Part shown: piece by piece, positions 8,795 to 15,802 of the stretch
How the letters are laid out: each line of letters begins with the position of its first letter
How positions within the stretch are numbered: position 1 is the first letter of the stretch
Source: Sphingomonas corticis
GTDB taxonomy: Bacteria; Pseudomonadota; Alphaproteobacteria; Sphingomonadales; Sphingomonadaceae
Direction: 5' to 3'
Length of the DNA stretch: 64,000 bases
Assembly: GCF_012035195.1 (NCBI RefSeq)
Contig: NZ_JAAVJH010000009.1
Span: 61,343 to 125,342, forward strand
Notes under the pieces: generated by a model
Told to the model about the DNA's origin: nothing
The model's database searches: none
The model's input: only the letters and a program-made list of their open reading frames with translations
Program-made: the position numbers and the translations under genes

Positions 8795-10254
8795 CAGCTC
8801 GACTTCGTCCACATGTCGACCTGCTGCTGCAGGTAGGCCTGCGTCGCCTTGTAGGCGGACACGCGGCTGTTCATCGACGAGAATTGCTGCGTCATGCGCG
8901 TCGTCATCTTCTCCGCCGCCTCGGTCAGCTTCGCCTCCTGCTTCGCCAGGTCCGTCTTCGCCGCGGCATAGGAGCTGCCCGACGCGCCCAGGCCGTAGAT
9001 CGTGCTGGAGGCGTTGAACTGGAGCGACTGCATCGCCGCGTAGAGGCCGGTGCCCGCCGTGGCGGACACGGCGAACATCTGCTCCACCGCGGCGGGCGAC
9101 TTCTGCAACGCGGCCGTCAGCGCGGTCTCGTCCACCTCCAGCGTGCCGTCGCGCTTCGTGCGCACGCCGATCGCCGCCAGCGTCGCGGGTTCTCCGGGCG
9201 CGGCGGCGGGCATCAGCACCTTGCTGGCCAGCCCGCGCAGCATGTTGGTGAGCTGGCGTGCGGCGGGGTCGCCGCGCAGCGACCCGGTGACGGGATCGGT
9301 CTGCTCCTTCAGGATGCCGAGCACCTCGTTGTACGTGGCGGCGAAGTCCTTCACCGCGCTGGTCAGCGCCGGCGTGGGCGTGGCCGTCGTCAGCGTCACC
9401 GCGGTGGTGGAGGGCGCCACCAGGGTCAGCTTCATGCCGTCGATCGCGTCGGAAATCTCGTTCGACGCGCGCTGGATCGGTACGCCGTCGACCGTCAGCT
9501 CGGCGTTGCGCGCGGACTGGATCACGCTGGTGTTCGTGGCGGTCGGGCCGACGTCGATGCCGGACAGGTCGCCGCCGGCATCGCTGACGCTCGACAGCGT
9601 GAAGGCGCTGGCGGCGCCGGTCGCGCCGCGCAGCGACAGGTACGCCTTGCCGCTGGCGTCGGTGACGACGGAGGCGGTGACGCCCGTCTTGGCGCGGTTG
9701 ATCGCGCCCGCCACGCCCGACAGCGTCTTGTCCGCCTCGTCGATGCGGATCGACACGGGCGTGCCGCTGCCCACCGTCAGCGACAGCGTGCCGGTGCCCA
9801 GCACCTGCGAGGCCGCGTCGAACGGCACGGTGGAGCGGGTGGTCTGCGCCAGCGCCAGCTTCTCGACGGTGACGGTTGCGGTCCGTCCGGCGATCGCGGC
9901 GCCGGACGTGGCGACGGCGGTGAGCGTCGACGGGGCGGAACTGACCGGCTGGGTCGACAGCGTGCCGCCCTTCACCAGGCTCTCCAGCGCCTTGTTGAAC
10001 TCCGAAATGGTGTTCTTCAGCGTGGCCACGCCGGAGATCTGCGCCGTCAGCGTCTCCTGCTTCTTCGCCAGCTGCGCCTTCTTCGCCGCGAACTGCGCGT
10101 CGACCAGCGAGGGGACGAGGCTGCCGAGATCGACGTCGGAACCGGTGCCGAGCGACTTCAGCAGCGAGGCCGCCGCGCTCTGCGACGCGCTCCTGGTCGA
10201 CGCGGCCGTGGCCGTGGTCGTCGTCGCGATGGTGCTGGTCGTCGTGGTGGCCAT
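8794..10254 (-). CDS. fliD: Flagellar hook-associated protein 2, filament cap
   Basis: 486 aa. FliD forms the cap under which flagellin polymerises. The N-terminal D0 part (about 28-110) contains GSDVDLGSLVPSLVDAQFAA followed by coiled-coil (KKAQLAKKQETL). The central domain is beta-rich and threonine/alanine-rich, and the C-terminal FliD_C region (about 300-480) ends in a long helix (MSSMNSR-like MTTRMTQQFSSMNSRV). The first 27 residues are a Thr/Ala/Ser-rich extension. A FliA-type promoter lies immediately upstream at 10265-10291, leaving only a few bases of leader (see finding). It overlaps fliS by one base. Confidence 0.93.
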   Translation of the reverse strand: MATTTTSTIATTTTATAASTRSASQSAAASLLKSLGTGSDVDLGSLVPSLVDAQFAAKKAQLAKKQETLTAQISGVATLKNTISEFNKALESLVKGGTLSTQPVSSAPSTLTAVATSGAAIAGRTATVTVEKLALAQTTRSTVPFDAASQVLGTGTLSLTVGSGTPVSIRIDEADKTLSGVAGAINRAKTGVTASVVTDASGKAYLSLRGATGAASAFTLSSVSDAGGDLSGIDVGPTATNTSVIQSARNAELTVDGVPIQRASNEISDAIDGMKLTLVAPSTTAVTLTTATPTPALTSAVKDFAATYNEVLGILKEQTDPVTGSLRGDPAARQLTNMLRGLASKVLMPAAAPGEPATLAAIGVRTKRDGTLEVDETALTAALQKSPAAVEQMFAVSATAGTGLYAAMQSLQFNASSTIYGLGASGSSYAAAKTDLAKQEAKLTEAAEKMTTRMTQQFSSMNSRVSAYKATQAYLQQQVDMWTKSS

Positions 10255-10264
10255 GTCGATCTCC

Positions 10265-10291
10265 TAAACGACCGCGCGCGGGCGGACTTTA
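10265..10291 (-). promoter_or_regulatory. Candidate sigma-28 (FliA) promoter for fliD-fliS
   Basis: Read on the minus strand: TAAA (10291-10288), 15 bases, then GTCGTTTA (10272-10265). This matches the fliC and flgM sites in box sequence and exact spacing. TAA of the -35 box is also the flhB stop codon. The predicted transcript would begin about 4 bases before the fliD ATG and would leave out the AGGAG at 10265-10261, so it is either near-leaderless or fortuitous. Confidence 0.5.
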
Positions 10292-11419
10292 CGCCTGCTG
10301 GACGCCATTTTCGTCGAACCGCGCGGTGGCGGGCACGTCGATGCGCGGCGGGACGGCGCGTCCGCCCTGCTGCGCGTTGATGCCGAAGACGAAGGCGAGG
10401 ACGGTGGCGATGGCGAGGTACAGGTCGTCGCGCACCTCCTGCCCTTCCTTGCTGGTATAGTAGACGGCGCGGGCGAGCGCGGGATATTCCAGCACCTGCT
10501 TGCCCATCTCCCCCGCGGCCTGGCGGATGGCGAGGGCGGTGGCGCCGCGGCCCTTGGCGACGACGACGGGCACCTGGTCGCGCCCGCGGTCGTAGCGCAG
10601 CGCGACGGCGAAGTGCGTCGGGTTGGTCAGCACCACGTCCGCCTCCGCCACCGCCTGGCGCATGCCCCCGGACAGCACCTCGCGCTGCTTCGCGCGCAGG
10701 TGGCCCTTCATTTCCGGATTGCCCTCGCTCTCCTTGTGCTCGTCGCGCACCTCCTGCTTGGTCATGCGCAGCTTCTTCAGCAGCTGCATGATCTGCGTCG
10801 GCACGTCGAACATCGCGATCGCGACCAGGCCCAGCGCCATCACGAGCAGCACACCCATCAGCGTCGAGCCGAGCGAGCCGAGTGCCACGCGCAGGTCGGT
10901 GGAGGCGAGGCCGAAGCTGAAATGCGCGGTCTTCCACAGCATGTACGCGCCGATCGAGCCGAGGAGGATCACCTTCAGCAGCGACTTGCCCAGCTCCATC
11001 CACCCGTTCAGGCCGAAGATGCGCTGGAGGCCGGAGGCCGGGTTCAGCCGGTTGCCCTTGGGCGCCAGCAGCGATCCGTTGAAGGAGAGGCTGCCGAGCG
11101 CCCCCTGGCTGACGATCGCGGCGACGACGGCGATGGCGAACAGCGTGCCCAGCGACGGCGCGAGCCGCCACCCTGCCTCGATCAACGGGTCCATCGGGCG
11201 GAAATCCTCCACCTCGCCGCGGCCGAAGGTGAAGCTGGCGCGCATCACCTCGCGACAGGCGGCCACCAGCTTCGGCCCGAACAGCATCATCCAGGCGACG
11301 CCCGCCAGCACGACCAGCGCGGTGGCGAGGTCGCGGCTCTTGAGGATATCGCCCTTCTTGCGCGAATCGTCCTTGCGCTTCTGTGTCGGGGCTTCCGTCC
11401 GATCGCCGCCCTCCGACAT
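10289..11419 (-). CDS. flhB: Flagellar export gate/substrate-switch protein FlhB
   Basis: 376 aa. FlhB is an inner-membrane component of the flagellar type III export apparatus and switches export from rod/hook to filament substrates. It opens with EGGDRTEAPTQKRKDDSRKKGDI, the conserved N-terminus, and has four membrane segments between about 30 and 210. The autocleavage motif is present as VVLTNPTHFAVALRYD (NPTH). The ATG at 11419 overlaps the fliR stop by one base (TGATG), so fliR-flhB are coupled. Its own stop forms part of a FliA-like -35 box for fliD. Confidence 0.97.
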   Translation of the reverse strand: MSEGGDRTEAPTQKRKDDSRKKGDILKSRDLATALVVLAGVAWMMLFGPKLVAACREVMRASFTFGRGEVEDFRPMDPLIEAGWRLAPSLGTLFAIAVVAAIVSQGALGSLSFNGSLLAPKGNRLNPASGLQRIFGLNGWMELGKSLLKVILLGSIGAYMLWKTAHFSFGLASTDLRVALGSLGSTLMGVLLVMALGLVAIAMFDVPTQIMQLLKKLRMTKQEVRDEHKESEGNPEMKGHLRAKQREVLSGGMRQAVAEADVVLTNPTHFAVALRYDRGRDQVPVVVAKGRGATALAIRQAAGEMGKQVLEYPALARAVYYTSKEGQEVRDDLYLAIATVLAFVFGINAQQGGRAVPPRIDVPATARFDENGVQQA

Positions 11420-12192
11420 CAGCGCAGCACCAGCCGCTGCGTCATGTCGAGGCCCTCGCGCACGATCACCAGCATGAAGTCACCCATCGCCGGGAAGGCG
11501 ATGGCGAGCGCGACGACGCCCGCGGCCAGGCTGGCGGGAAGGCCGATCGCGAACAGGTTCAGCGCCGGTGCGGAACGCGACAGCATGCCGAGCACCAGGT
11601 TGAGGCACAGCAGCAGGAAGCCGACCGGCAACGCCAGCAGCAGCCCGGCCAGGAAGGCGTAGCCGCCGAACAGCGCGATGTCGCGCAGCTGCCCCGCGGT
11701 CAGCCAGGCGGCCCCCGGCGGCAGCGCGCGATAGGAGCGCAGTACCATATCCACGAGGACGAGGTGCCCGTCGAGCGACAGGAACAGCAGCGTCAGCAGG
11801 ATCGACAGGAACTGGCCGATCGCCGGGCTGGAACGGCCGGAATTGGGATCGATCATGTTGGCGAAGCCGATGCCCATCGACCCGCCGATGATCTCCCCCG
11901 CGATCAGCGGCGCGGCGAAGGCGATCTGCAACACGAAGCCGAGCGCCAGCCCCACCAGCGCCTCCGCGGCCACGGCGACGAAGGTGGCCAGCGCGAACAC
12001 CTGGGCTGGCGGCGTCACCGGATTGGCGCCCAGCACCAGCACGCCGATCGCCCCCGACAATGCGACACGCACCGGCAGCGGCACGGAGACGTTGCCGAAC
12101 ACCGGCGCGAACACGAACGCCGCGCCCACGCGCACCATCACGAAGAGGAGCGCCCACAGCTGCGGCTCGATGGCTAATCCAAAACCGAGCAC
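11419..12192 (-). CDS. fliR: Flagellar export gate protein FliR
   Basis: 257 aa with about six membrane segments. FliR joins FliP and FliQ in the export channel of the flagellar type III apparatus. Recognisable segments are FVFAPVFGNVSVPLPVRVALS near residue 30, ALGFVLQIAFAAPLIAGEIIG, and the C-terminal LPVGFLLLCLNLVLGMLSRSAP (each conserved in the family). It is full length and overlaps flhB by one base. Unlike most neighbours it is separated from fliQ by 111 bases that hold a palindromic repeat. Confidence 0.95.
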   Translation of the reverse strand: MLGFGLAIEPQLWALLFVMVRVGAAFVFAPVFGNVSVPLPVRVALSGAIGVLVLGANPVTPPAQVFALATFVAVAAEALVGLALGFVLQIAFAAPLIAGEIIGGSMGIGFANMIDPNSGRSSPAIGQFLSILLTLLFLSLDGHLVLVDMVLRSYRALPPGAAWLTAGQLRDIALFGGYAFLAGLLLALPVGFLLLCLNLVLGMLSRSAPALNLFAIGLPASLAAGVVALAIAFPAMGDFMLVIVREGLDMTQRLVLR

Positions 12193-12207
12193 GTCAGCGC
12201 CCTACCT

Positions 12208-12283
12208 CCGTTCGCCCTGAGCGAAGTCGAAGGGCACGCGCCACAGATTGGGCATGGGCTTCGACTTTGCTCAGCCCGAACGG
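12208..12283. repeat. Family A palindromic repeat between fliR and fliQ
   Basis: Two imperfect inverted arms, CCGTTCGCCCTGAGCGAAG (extended to 12232) and its near-complement at 12259-12283, enclose about 26 bases. The CCGTTCG...GAGC...GTCGAAG arm pattern recurs at 12602-12698, 38354-38420 and, shortened, at 32268-32296. It looks like a mobile REP-type intergenic element; it carries no coding capacity. Confidence 0.8.
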
Positions 12284-12303
12284 ATGCTGCGCGTTGGTCA
12301 CGA

Positions 12304-12585
12304 TTAACGCACCAGATCCGGGATGCGCGCGAAGATCTCGTTGGTGAAGTCGCTCAACAGGCCGAGGATCATCGCGCCGAACACCATGATCGACACGGCG
12401 ACGACGATCAGCTTGGGCACGAAGCTCAGCGTCTGTTCCTGGATCGACGTCGCCGCCTGCACCATGCCCAGGATCAACCCCGACAGCAGCGCCGGGATCA
12501 GGATCGGCGCGGCCGCCAGCGCCAGCACCCACATGGTCTGGTTCGCCAGCGTCAGGAAATAGTCGGCATCGACGAGCGGGTTCAT
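12304..12585 (-). CDS. fliQ: Flagellar export gate protein FliQ
   Basis: 93 aa, near the family length of about 89, with two membrane helices. FliQ is a small export-gate subunit. The start at 12585 gives MNPLVDADYFLTLANQTMWV; the second half carries ATSIQEQTLSFVPKLIVV, the typical cytoplasmic loop of the family. A longer frame continues upstream but only through non-conserved intergenic sequence, so the ATG is preferred. Gaps on both sides are filled by palindromic repeats. Confidence 0.95.
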   Translation of the reverse strand: MNPLVDADYFLTLANQTMWVLALAAAPILIPALLSGLILGMVQAATSIQEQTLSFVPKLIVVAVSIMVFGAMILGLLSDFTNEIFARIPDLVR

Positions 12586-12601
12586 CACGTTCCTCACAAA
12601 T

Positions 12602-12698
12602 CCGTTCGTGGTGAGGAGGGGCTGAGCTGCGTCGAAGCCCCGTCTCGAACCACAGCCGTCCTTCGAAACGCCGCTGCGCGGCTCCTCAGGACGAGCGG
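12602..12698. repeat. Family A palindromic repeat between fliQ and fliP
   Basis: A degenerate copy of the repeat at 12208: the left arm begins CCGTTCGTGGTGAGGAGG and contains GTCGAAG, and the right side begins CCTTCGAA and ends CTCCTCAGGACGAGCGG. It occupies nearly all of the 125-base fliQ-fliP gap. Arm pairing is imperfect, suggesting an older insertion. Confidence 0.65.
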
Positions 12699-12710
12699 CA
12701 TGCTCCATCG

Positions 12711-13523
12711 CTACGTCGCGAACGAATTCGCCAGGCTGCCCATCGTCAGCGCCCATCCGTCGACCAGCACGAACAGCAGCAGCTTGAACGGCAGCGAGAT
12801 GATCGTCGGCGACATCATCATCATGCCCAGCGCCATCAGCACCGTCGCCACCACCAGGTCGATGACGATGAAGGGCAGGAAGATCAGGAAACCGATCTGG
12901 AACGCGGTCTTCAGCTCGCTGGTGACGAACGCGGGCAGCAGCACCGAATAGGGGACGTCCGCGGTGCTGCGGTACGGACCGGACTTCGCCATGTCGGCGA
13001 ACATCGTCAGGTCCTTCACGCGCGTCTGCTTCGCCATGAAGGCGTGGAGCGGCGCGCCCGCGGTCTGGATCAGCTGCGTGCCGTTCAGGCGACCGGCGGC
13101 GTAGGGCTGGATCGCCTGCGTGTTGATCTGGTTCACCGCCGGCGCCATCACGAAGAAGCTGAGGAACAGGCTGAGGCCGACCAGCACCTGGTTGGGCGGC
13201 GTCTGCTGCAGCCCCAGCGCCTGCCGCAGGATCGACAGCACGATGATGATCCGCGTGAAGCTGGTCATCATCAGCACGATGCCCGGCAGCACGCTGAGCA
13301 GGCCCATGATGATGAGCACTTGCAGCGACAGCGACAGCGATCCGCCGCCGGTCGTCGACGAGGCGTCGCCGCTGGACAGCTGACCCAGCGCGCGGTCGAC
13401 CGCATCGCCCACGCCCGGTGCCGCAGGTGCGGCGGGTGCCGCCTGCGCGAAGGCGGGCATGGCGACGAACAGCGCGACGATGATGGCGAGGAGGGCGAAA
13501 CCGATCTTCCCCGCGCTCGTCAC
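12711..13523 (-). CDS. fliP: Flagellar export gate protein FliP
   Basis: 270 aa from a GTG at 13523. FliP forms the core of the flagellar export channel. A signal peptide ([25 protein letters not shown]) is seen, as usual for FliP, followed by an Ala/Pro linker and the conserved region: [39 protein letters not shown], and [20 protein letters not shown]. No ATG is available upstream of the signal peptide. The GTG lies inside the arm of a palindromic repeat at 13518-13568, so this element appears to supply the start codon. Confidence 0.92.
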   Translation of the reverse strand: MTSAGKIGFALLAIIVALFVAMPAFAQAAPAAPAAPGVGDAVDRALGQLSSGDASSTTGGGSLSLSLQVLIIMGLLSVLPGIVLMMTSFTRIIIVLSILRQALGLQQTPPNQVLVGLSLFLSFFVMAPAVNQINTQAIQPYAAGRLNGTQLIQTAGAPLHAFMAKQTRVKDLTMFADMAKSGPYRSTADVPYSVLLPAFVTSELKTAFQIGFLIFLPFIVIDLVVATVLMALGMMMMSPTIISLPFKLLLFVLVDGWALTMGSLANSFAT

Positions 13524-13568
13524 CCCGGACCTGTTTCGAGATCCACGGCCGGAGGGTCCGGCATGACG
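13518..13568. repeat. Family B palindromic repeat at the fliP 5' end
   Basis: Left arm CGTCACCCCGGACC (13518-13531) pairs with right arm GGTCCGGCATGACG (13555-13568), with 2 mismatches, around a 23-base centre. Elements with GTCACCCCGGAC...GTCCGGCATGAC arms are familiar as dispersed repeats in sphingomonads and other alphaproteobacteria. Here the left arm contains the fliP GTG start. Confidence 0.7.
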
Positions 13569-13606
13569 GAAGAGGGGGGTGGCGCCCCGGGTCCGGGTCA
13601 CGATCG

Positions 13607-13873
13607 TCACAGCTCGCTGCCCGCCTTCGTCTTGTCGACCAGCTGCACGCCGCCGCGCCCGACGGAGACCAGCAGGCGGCTGCCCTCGAAGTCCACCACC
13701 GCAAGGCGCAGGCCCGGCGAGATCATCATCGTCTCCTTGACCGCGATCATGCGCGTCTGCGCGCGGCCCGGCATCCGGCCTTCCAGCCGGCGCCACAGGT
13801 ACAGCGATCCGATCATCAGGCCGCACACCAGCGGCAGCAGGACGATCAGCTTCAGGACGTAGGACCACATCAT
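13607..13873 (-). CDS. fliO: Flagellar biosynthesis protein FliO
   Basis: 88 aa. FliO assists assembly of FliP into the export gate. It has one N-terminal membrane helix ([23 protein letters not shown] split over residues 5-27) and a small cytoplasmic domain with [21 protein letters not shown], matching the FliO core. Two adjacent ATGs (13873 and 13870) are possible starts; GGAG lies 10 bases before the first. It follows fliN by 17 bases and precedes fliP, the classical order. Confidence 0.88.
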   Translation of the reverse strand: MMWSYVLKLIVLLPLVCGLMIGSLYLWRRLEGRMPGRAQTRMIAVKETMMISPGLRLAVVDFEGSRLLVSVGRGGVQLVDKTKAGSEL

Positions 13874-13890
13874 CTCAGATCAGCTCCGGA

Positions 13891-14181
13891 TCAGCCGCGC
13901 TTCTCGGGGGCGACCAGCTCGGTCATCTTCACGCCGAAGCGCTCGCCCACCGTCACCACCTCGCCGCGGCCGATCAGCGTGCCGTTGACGAACACGTCCA
14001 GCAGCTCGCCCGCGTTGCGGTCCAGCTCGATCACGCTCGCCTCGCCCAGCGCCAGCAGCTCGCGCAGGGAGAGCGTGGTGGAGCCGATCTCGACGGTCAG
14101 CTTGACGTCGACGTCCTGCAGCAGCCGCAGGTTGGCGGCGACCGCGGCGTCGACCGGGAACCCGCCGGTCATGTCGTTCAT
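13891..14181 (-). CDS. fliN: Flagellar switch protein FliN
   Basis: 96 aa, consisting mostly of the surface-presentation (SpoA) domain. FliN is part of the C-ring and, with FliM and FliG, sets rotation direction. LLQDVDVKLTVEIGSTTLSL and LLALGEASVIELDRNAGELL match the family, followed by VFVNGTLIGRGEVVTVGERFGVKM (each core conserved). The ATG overlaps the fliM stop (ATGA). It is shorter at the N-terminus than enterobacterial FliN, as is usual in alphaproteobacteria. Confidence 0.95.
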   Translation of the reverse strand: MNDMTGGFPVDAAVAANLRLLQDVDVKLTVEIGSTTLSLRELLALGEASVIELDRNAGELLDVFVNGTLIGRGEVVTVGERFGVKMTELVAPEKRG

Positions 14182-15119
14182 GCTTCAAATCCTTCGAGCT
14201 TGGTAAGGCGGATCGCGGCCTTGCCGTTGGACGTGCCCACGGTGCCGCTGCCCAGCAGCGACGCGCCCACCTTCACGGGCACGTCGTTGCCGAAATCGAT
14301 CGGGATGACGTCGCCGGGTTTCAGCGCCATCAGCCGCTGCAGGCTGACGACCGGCTCGGCCAGCACGGATCGCACCGGCATCCGCACCGTCATCGCGGCG
14401 CGGGTGAGGGCGGTGCGCCACTCGGGTTCGACCTCGACGGGCTTGGCCACCACCTTGCCGGTCAGCTCGGTGGCGTGCGGCTTCAGCGTGGCGACCGGGT
14501 ACAGGACGTCGACGAACACCGGCTTCGCCTCGCCGCGCGCCACGCCGAAGCGGGTGACGACCACCACGTCCTCGGCATCCGCGCCGTTGACGTTGGCGGC
14601 GTTCGATTCGCAGCGGCCGACGGAGAAGGCGGCGCGGGCCAGCGGCTCCCACGCGGTCTCCAGCGCCTGCGCGATGCCGGTGCCGAACCGCTCCGCCAGC
14701 GCTTCGGCCGCGGGGGAGAATTCGCGCGGCAGCGTCGCGGGCTCGTCGCCGGAGCCGCCGAAGAACAGGTCCAGCAGCACCAGCAGCAGCGCGCCGTCGA
14801 CCACGCACAACACCGGCCGCCCGTCCATGCCGAGCGACGTCCACGCCGTCAGCAGCTCGGCGCGGCCGGCGCGATAGTCGCCCAGTCGCACCACTTCCAG
14901 CGGCTCGGCCCAGGCGCGGCATTCCTTGCGCAGCAGCCCCTCGAACGTTGCGCGCACCCCGCGCGCGGCGCGCGCGCTGAGATGCTGGAGTGCGTGGAGG
15001 TCGCCGAACGGATGCAGCTTGGGCGCACCCAATACGCCCGACGCCGCCACGGCCTCGGCGCGCGCGGACGCGCGGCGCTCGGGCGCGGGTGATTCGGCGG
15101 TTTCGGGCGCGTTAACCAT
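14178..15119 (-). CDS. fliM: Flagellar switch protein FliM
   Basis: 313 aa. FliM links CheY to the C-ring switch. The middle domain is seen with LLLVLLDLFFGGSGDEP, carrying the GGxG motif of the family, and the C-terminal SpoA domain includes LQRLMALKPGDVIPIDF and the VGTSNGKAAIRLT stretch. The extreme N-terminus, where CheY binds in most FliMs (LSQxEID), is not recognisable: the first 30 residues are Ala/Pro/Arg-rich. Either the CheY contact is divergent or it uses other residues. No che genes lie in the window. Confidence 0.9.
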   Translation of the reverse strand: MVNAPETAESPAPERRASARAEAVAASGVLGAPKLHPFGDLHALQHLSARAARGVRATFEGLLRKECRAWAEPLEVVRLGDYRAGRAELLTAWTSLGMDGRPVLCVVDGALLLVLLDLFFGGSGDEPATLPREFSPAAEALAERFGTGIAQALETAWEPLARAAFSVGRCESNAANVNGADAEDVVVVTRFGVARGEAKPVFVDVLYPVATLKPHATELTGKVVAKPVEVEPEWRTALTRAAMTVRMPVRSVLAEPVVSLQRLMALKPGDVIPIDFGNDVPVKVGASLLGSGTVGTSNGKAAIRLTKLEGFEA

Positions 15120-15125
15120 GCCCGG

Positions 15126-15782
15126 TCACTGAACAACGAAATTGGTAAAGTAGACGTTACTGATCCCGCCGAATCCCTCCTTTTCCTTCAGCACCTGGTT
15201 GATCGCCGCGACGAGCCGCTTCTGCAGCAGCTTCTTGCCGTCGGAGGAGAACACCTGGTCCTCGGTCGTGTCGCCCAGCGCCATCAGGATCGCCGATCGC
15301 ACGGCGATGTCGTTGGTCTTCAGGTTGGTGATGACCTTGTCGTCATAGGGCGTGGACACCGCCACGCCGACCTGCACCACGTGCACCGATTCCTGAAGGT
15401 TGGAGGTGAAGTCCTTCTCCATCGCGTAGTAGTTGGAGGCGAACTTCTCCCCGCCGGATCCGGCCGGCGTCGGCGCGCCATGGTTCTCGGACGCGGCGGC
15501 CTCGCCTTCGCCCTCGCCGCCGCCGCCATGCTCGCCGCCGCCCTCGCCGCCTTCGCCGCCCTCGCCGGCGTGCTTCTGCTCCGACTTGGGCACCAGCTTG
15601 GGCTTGTTCGGATCCTCGGCCGGGCCGGCGTGCGCGCCGCCGCCGATCAGGCCGGAGCCTGCGGCGTACAGGCCGGCGCCCACGCCGCCGCCGATCAGGA
15701 TGCCGGCGCCCAGCACGGCGACGAGGATCTTCTTCATCTTGCCCTTCTTCTTGGGGGCGGGCTCTTCGGGCTTGTCACTCAT
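15126..15782 (-). CDS. fliL: Flagellar basal body-associated protein FliL
   Basis: 218 aa. FliL is an inner-membrane protein around the stator that supports torque. A Lys-rich cytoplasmic start (KPEEPAPKKKGKMKK) precedes one membrane helix (ILVAVLGAGILIGGGVGAG), then a very Gly/Glu-rich periplasmic linker at about 70-110 (GEGGEGGEGGGEHGGGGEG), then the FliL domain with YYAMEKDFTSNL and ending NVYFTNFVVQ, the family C-terminus. The low-complexity linker is longer than usual and accounts for the larger size. Confidence 0.93.
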   Translation of the reverse strand: MSDKPEEPAPKKKGKMKKILVAVLGAGILIGGGVGAGLYAAGSGLIGGGAHAGPAEDPNKPKLVPKSEQKHAGEGGEGGEGGGEHGGGGEGEGEAAASENHGAPTPAGSGGEKFASNYYAMEKDFTSNLQESVHVVQVGVAVSTPYDDKVITNLKTNDIAVRSAILMALGDTTEDQVFSSDGKKLLQKRLVAAINQVLKEKEGFGGISNVYFTNFVVQ

Positions 15783-15802
15783 GGCGGGTCCTCTTCGACG
15801 GG

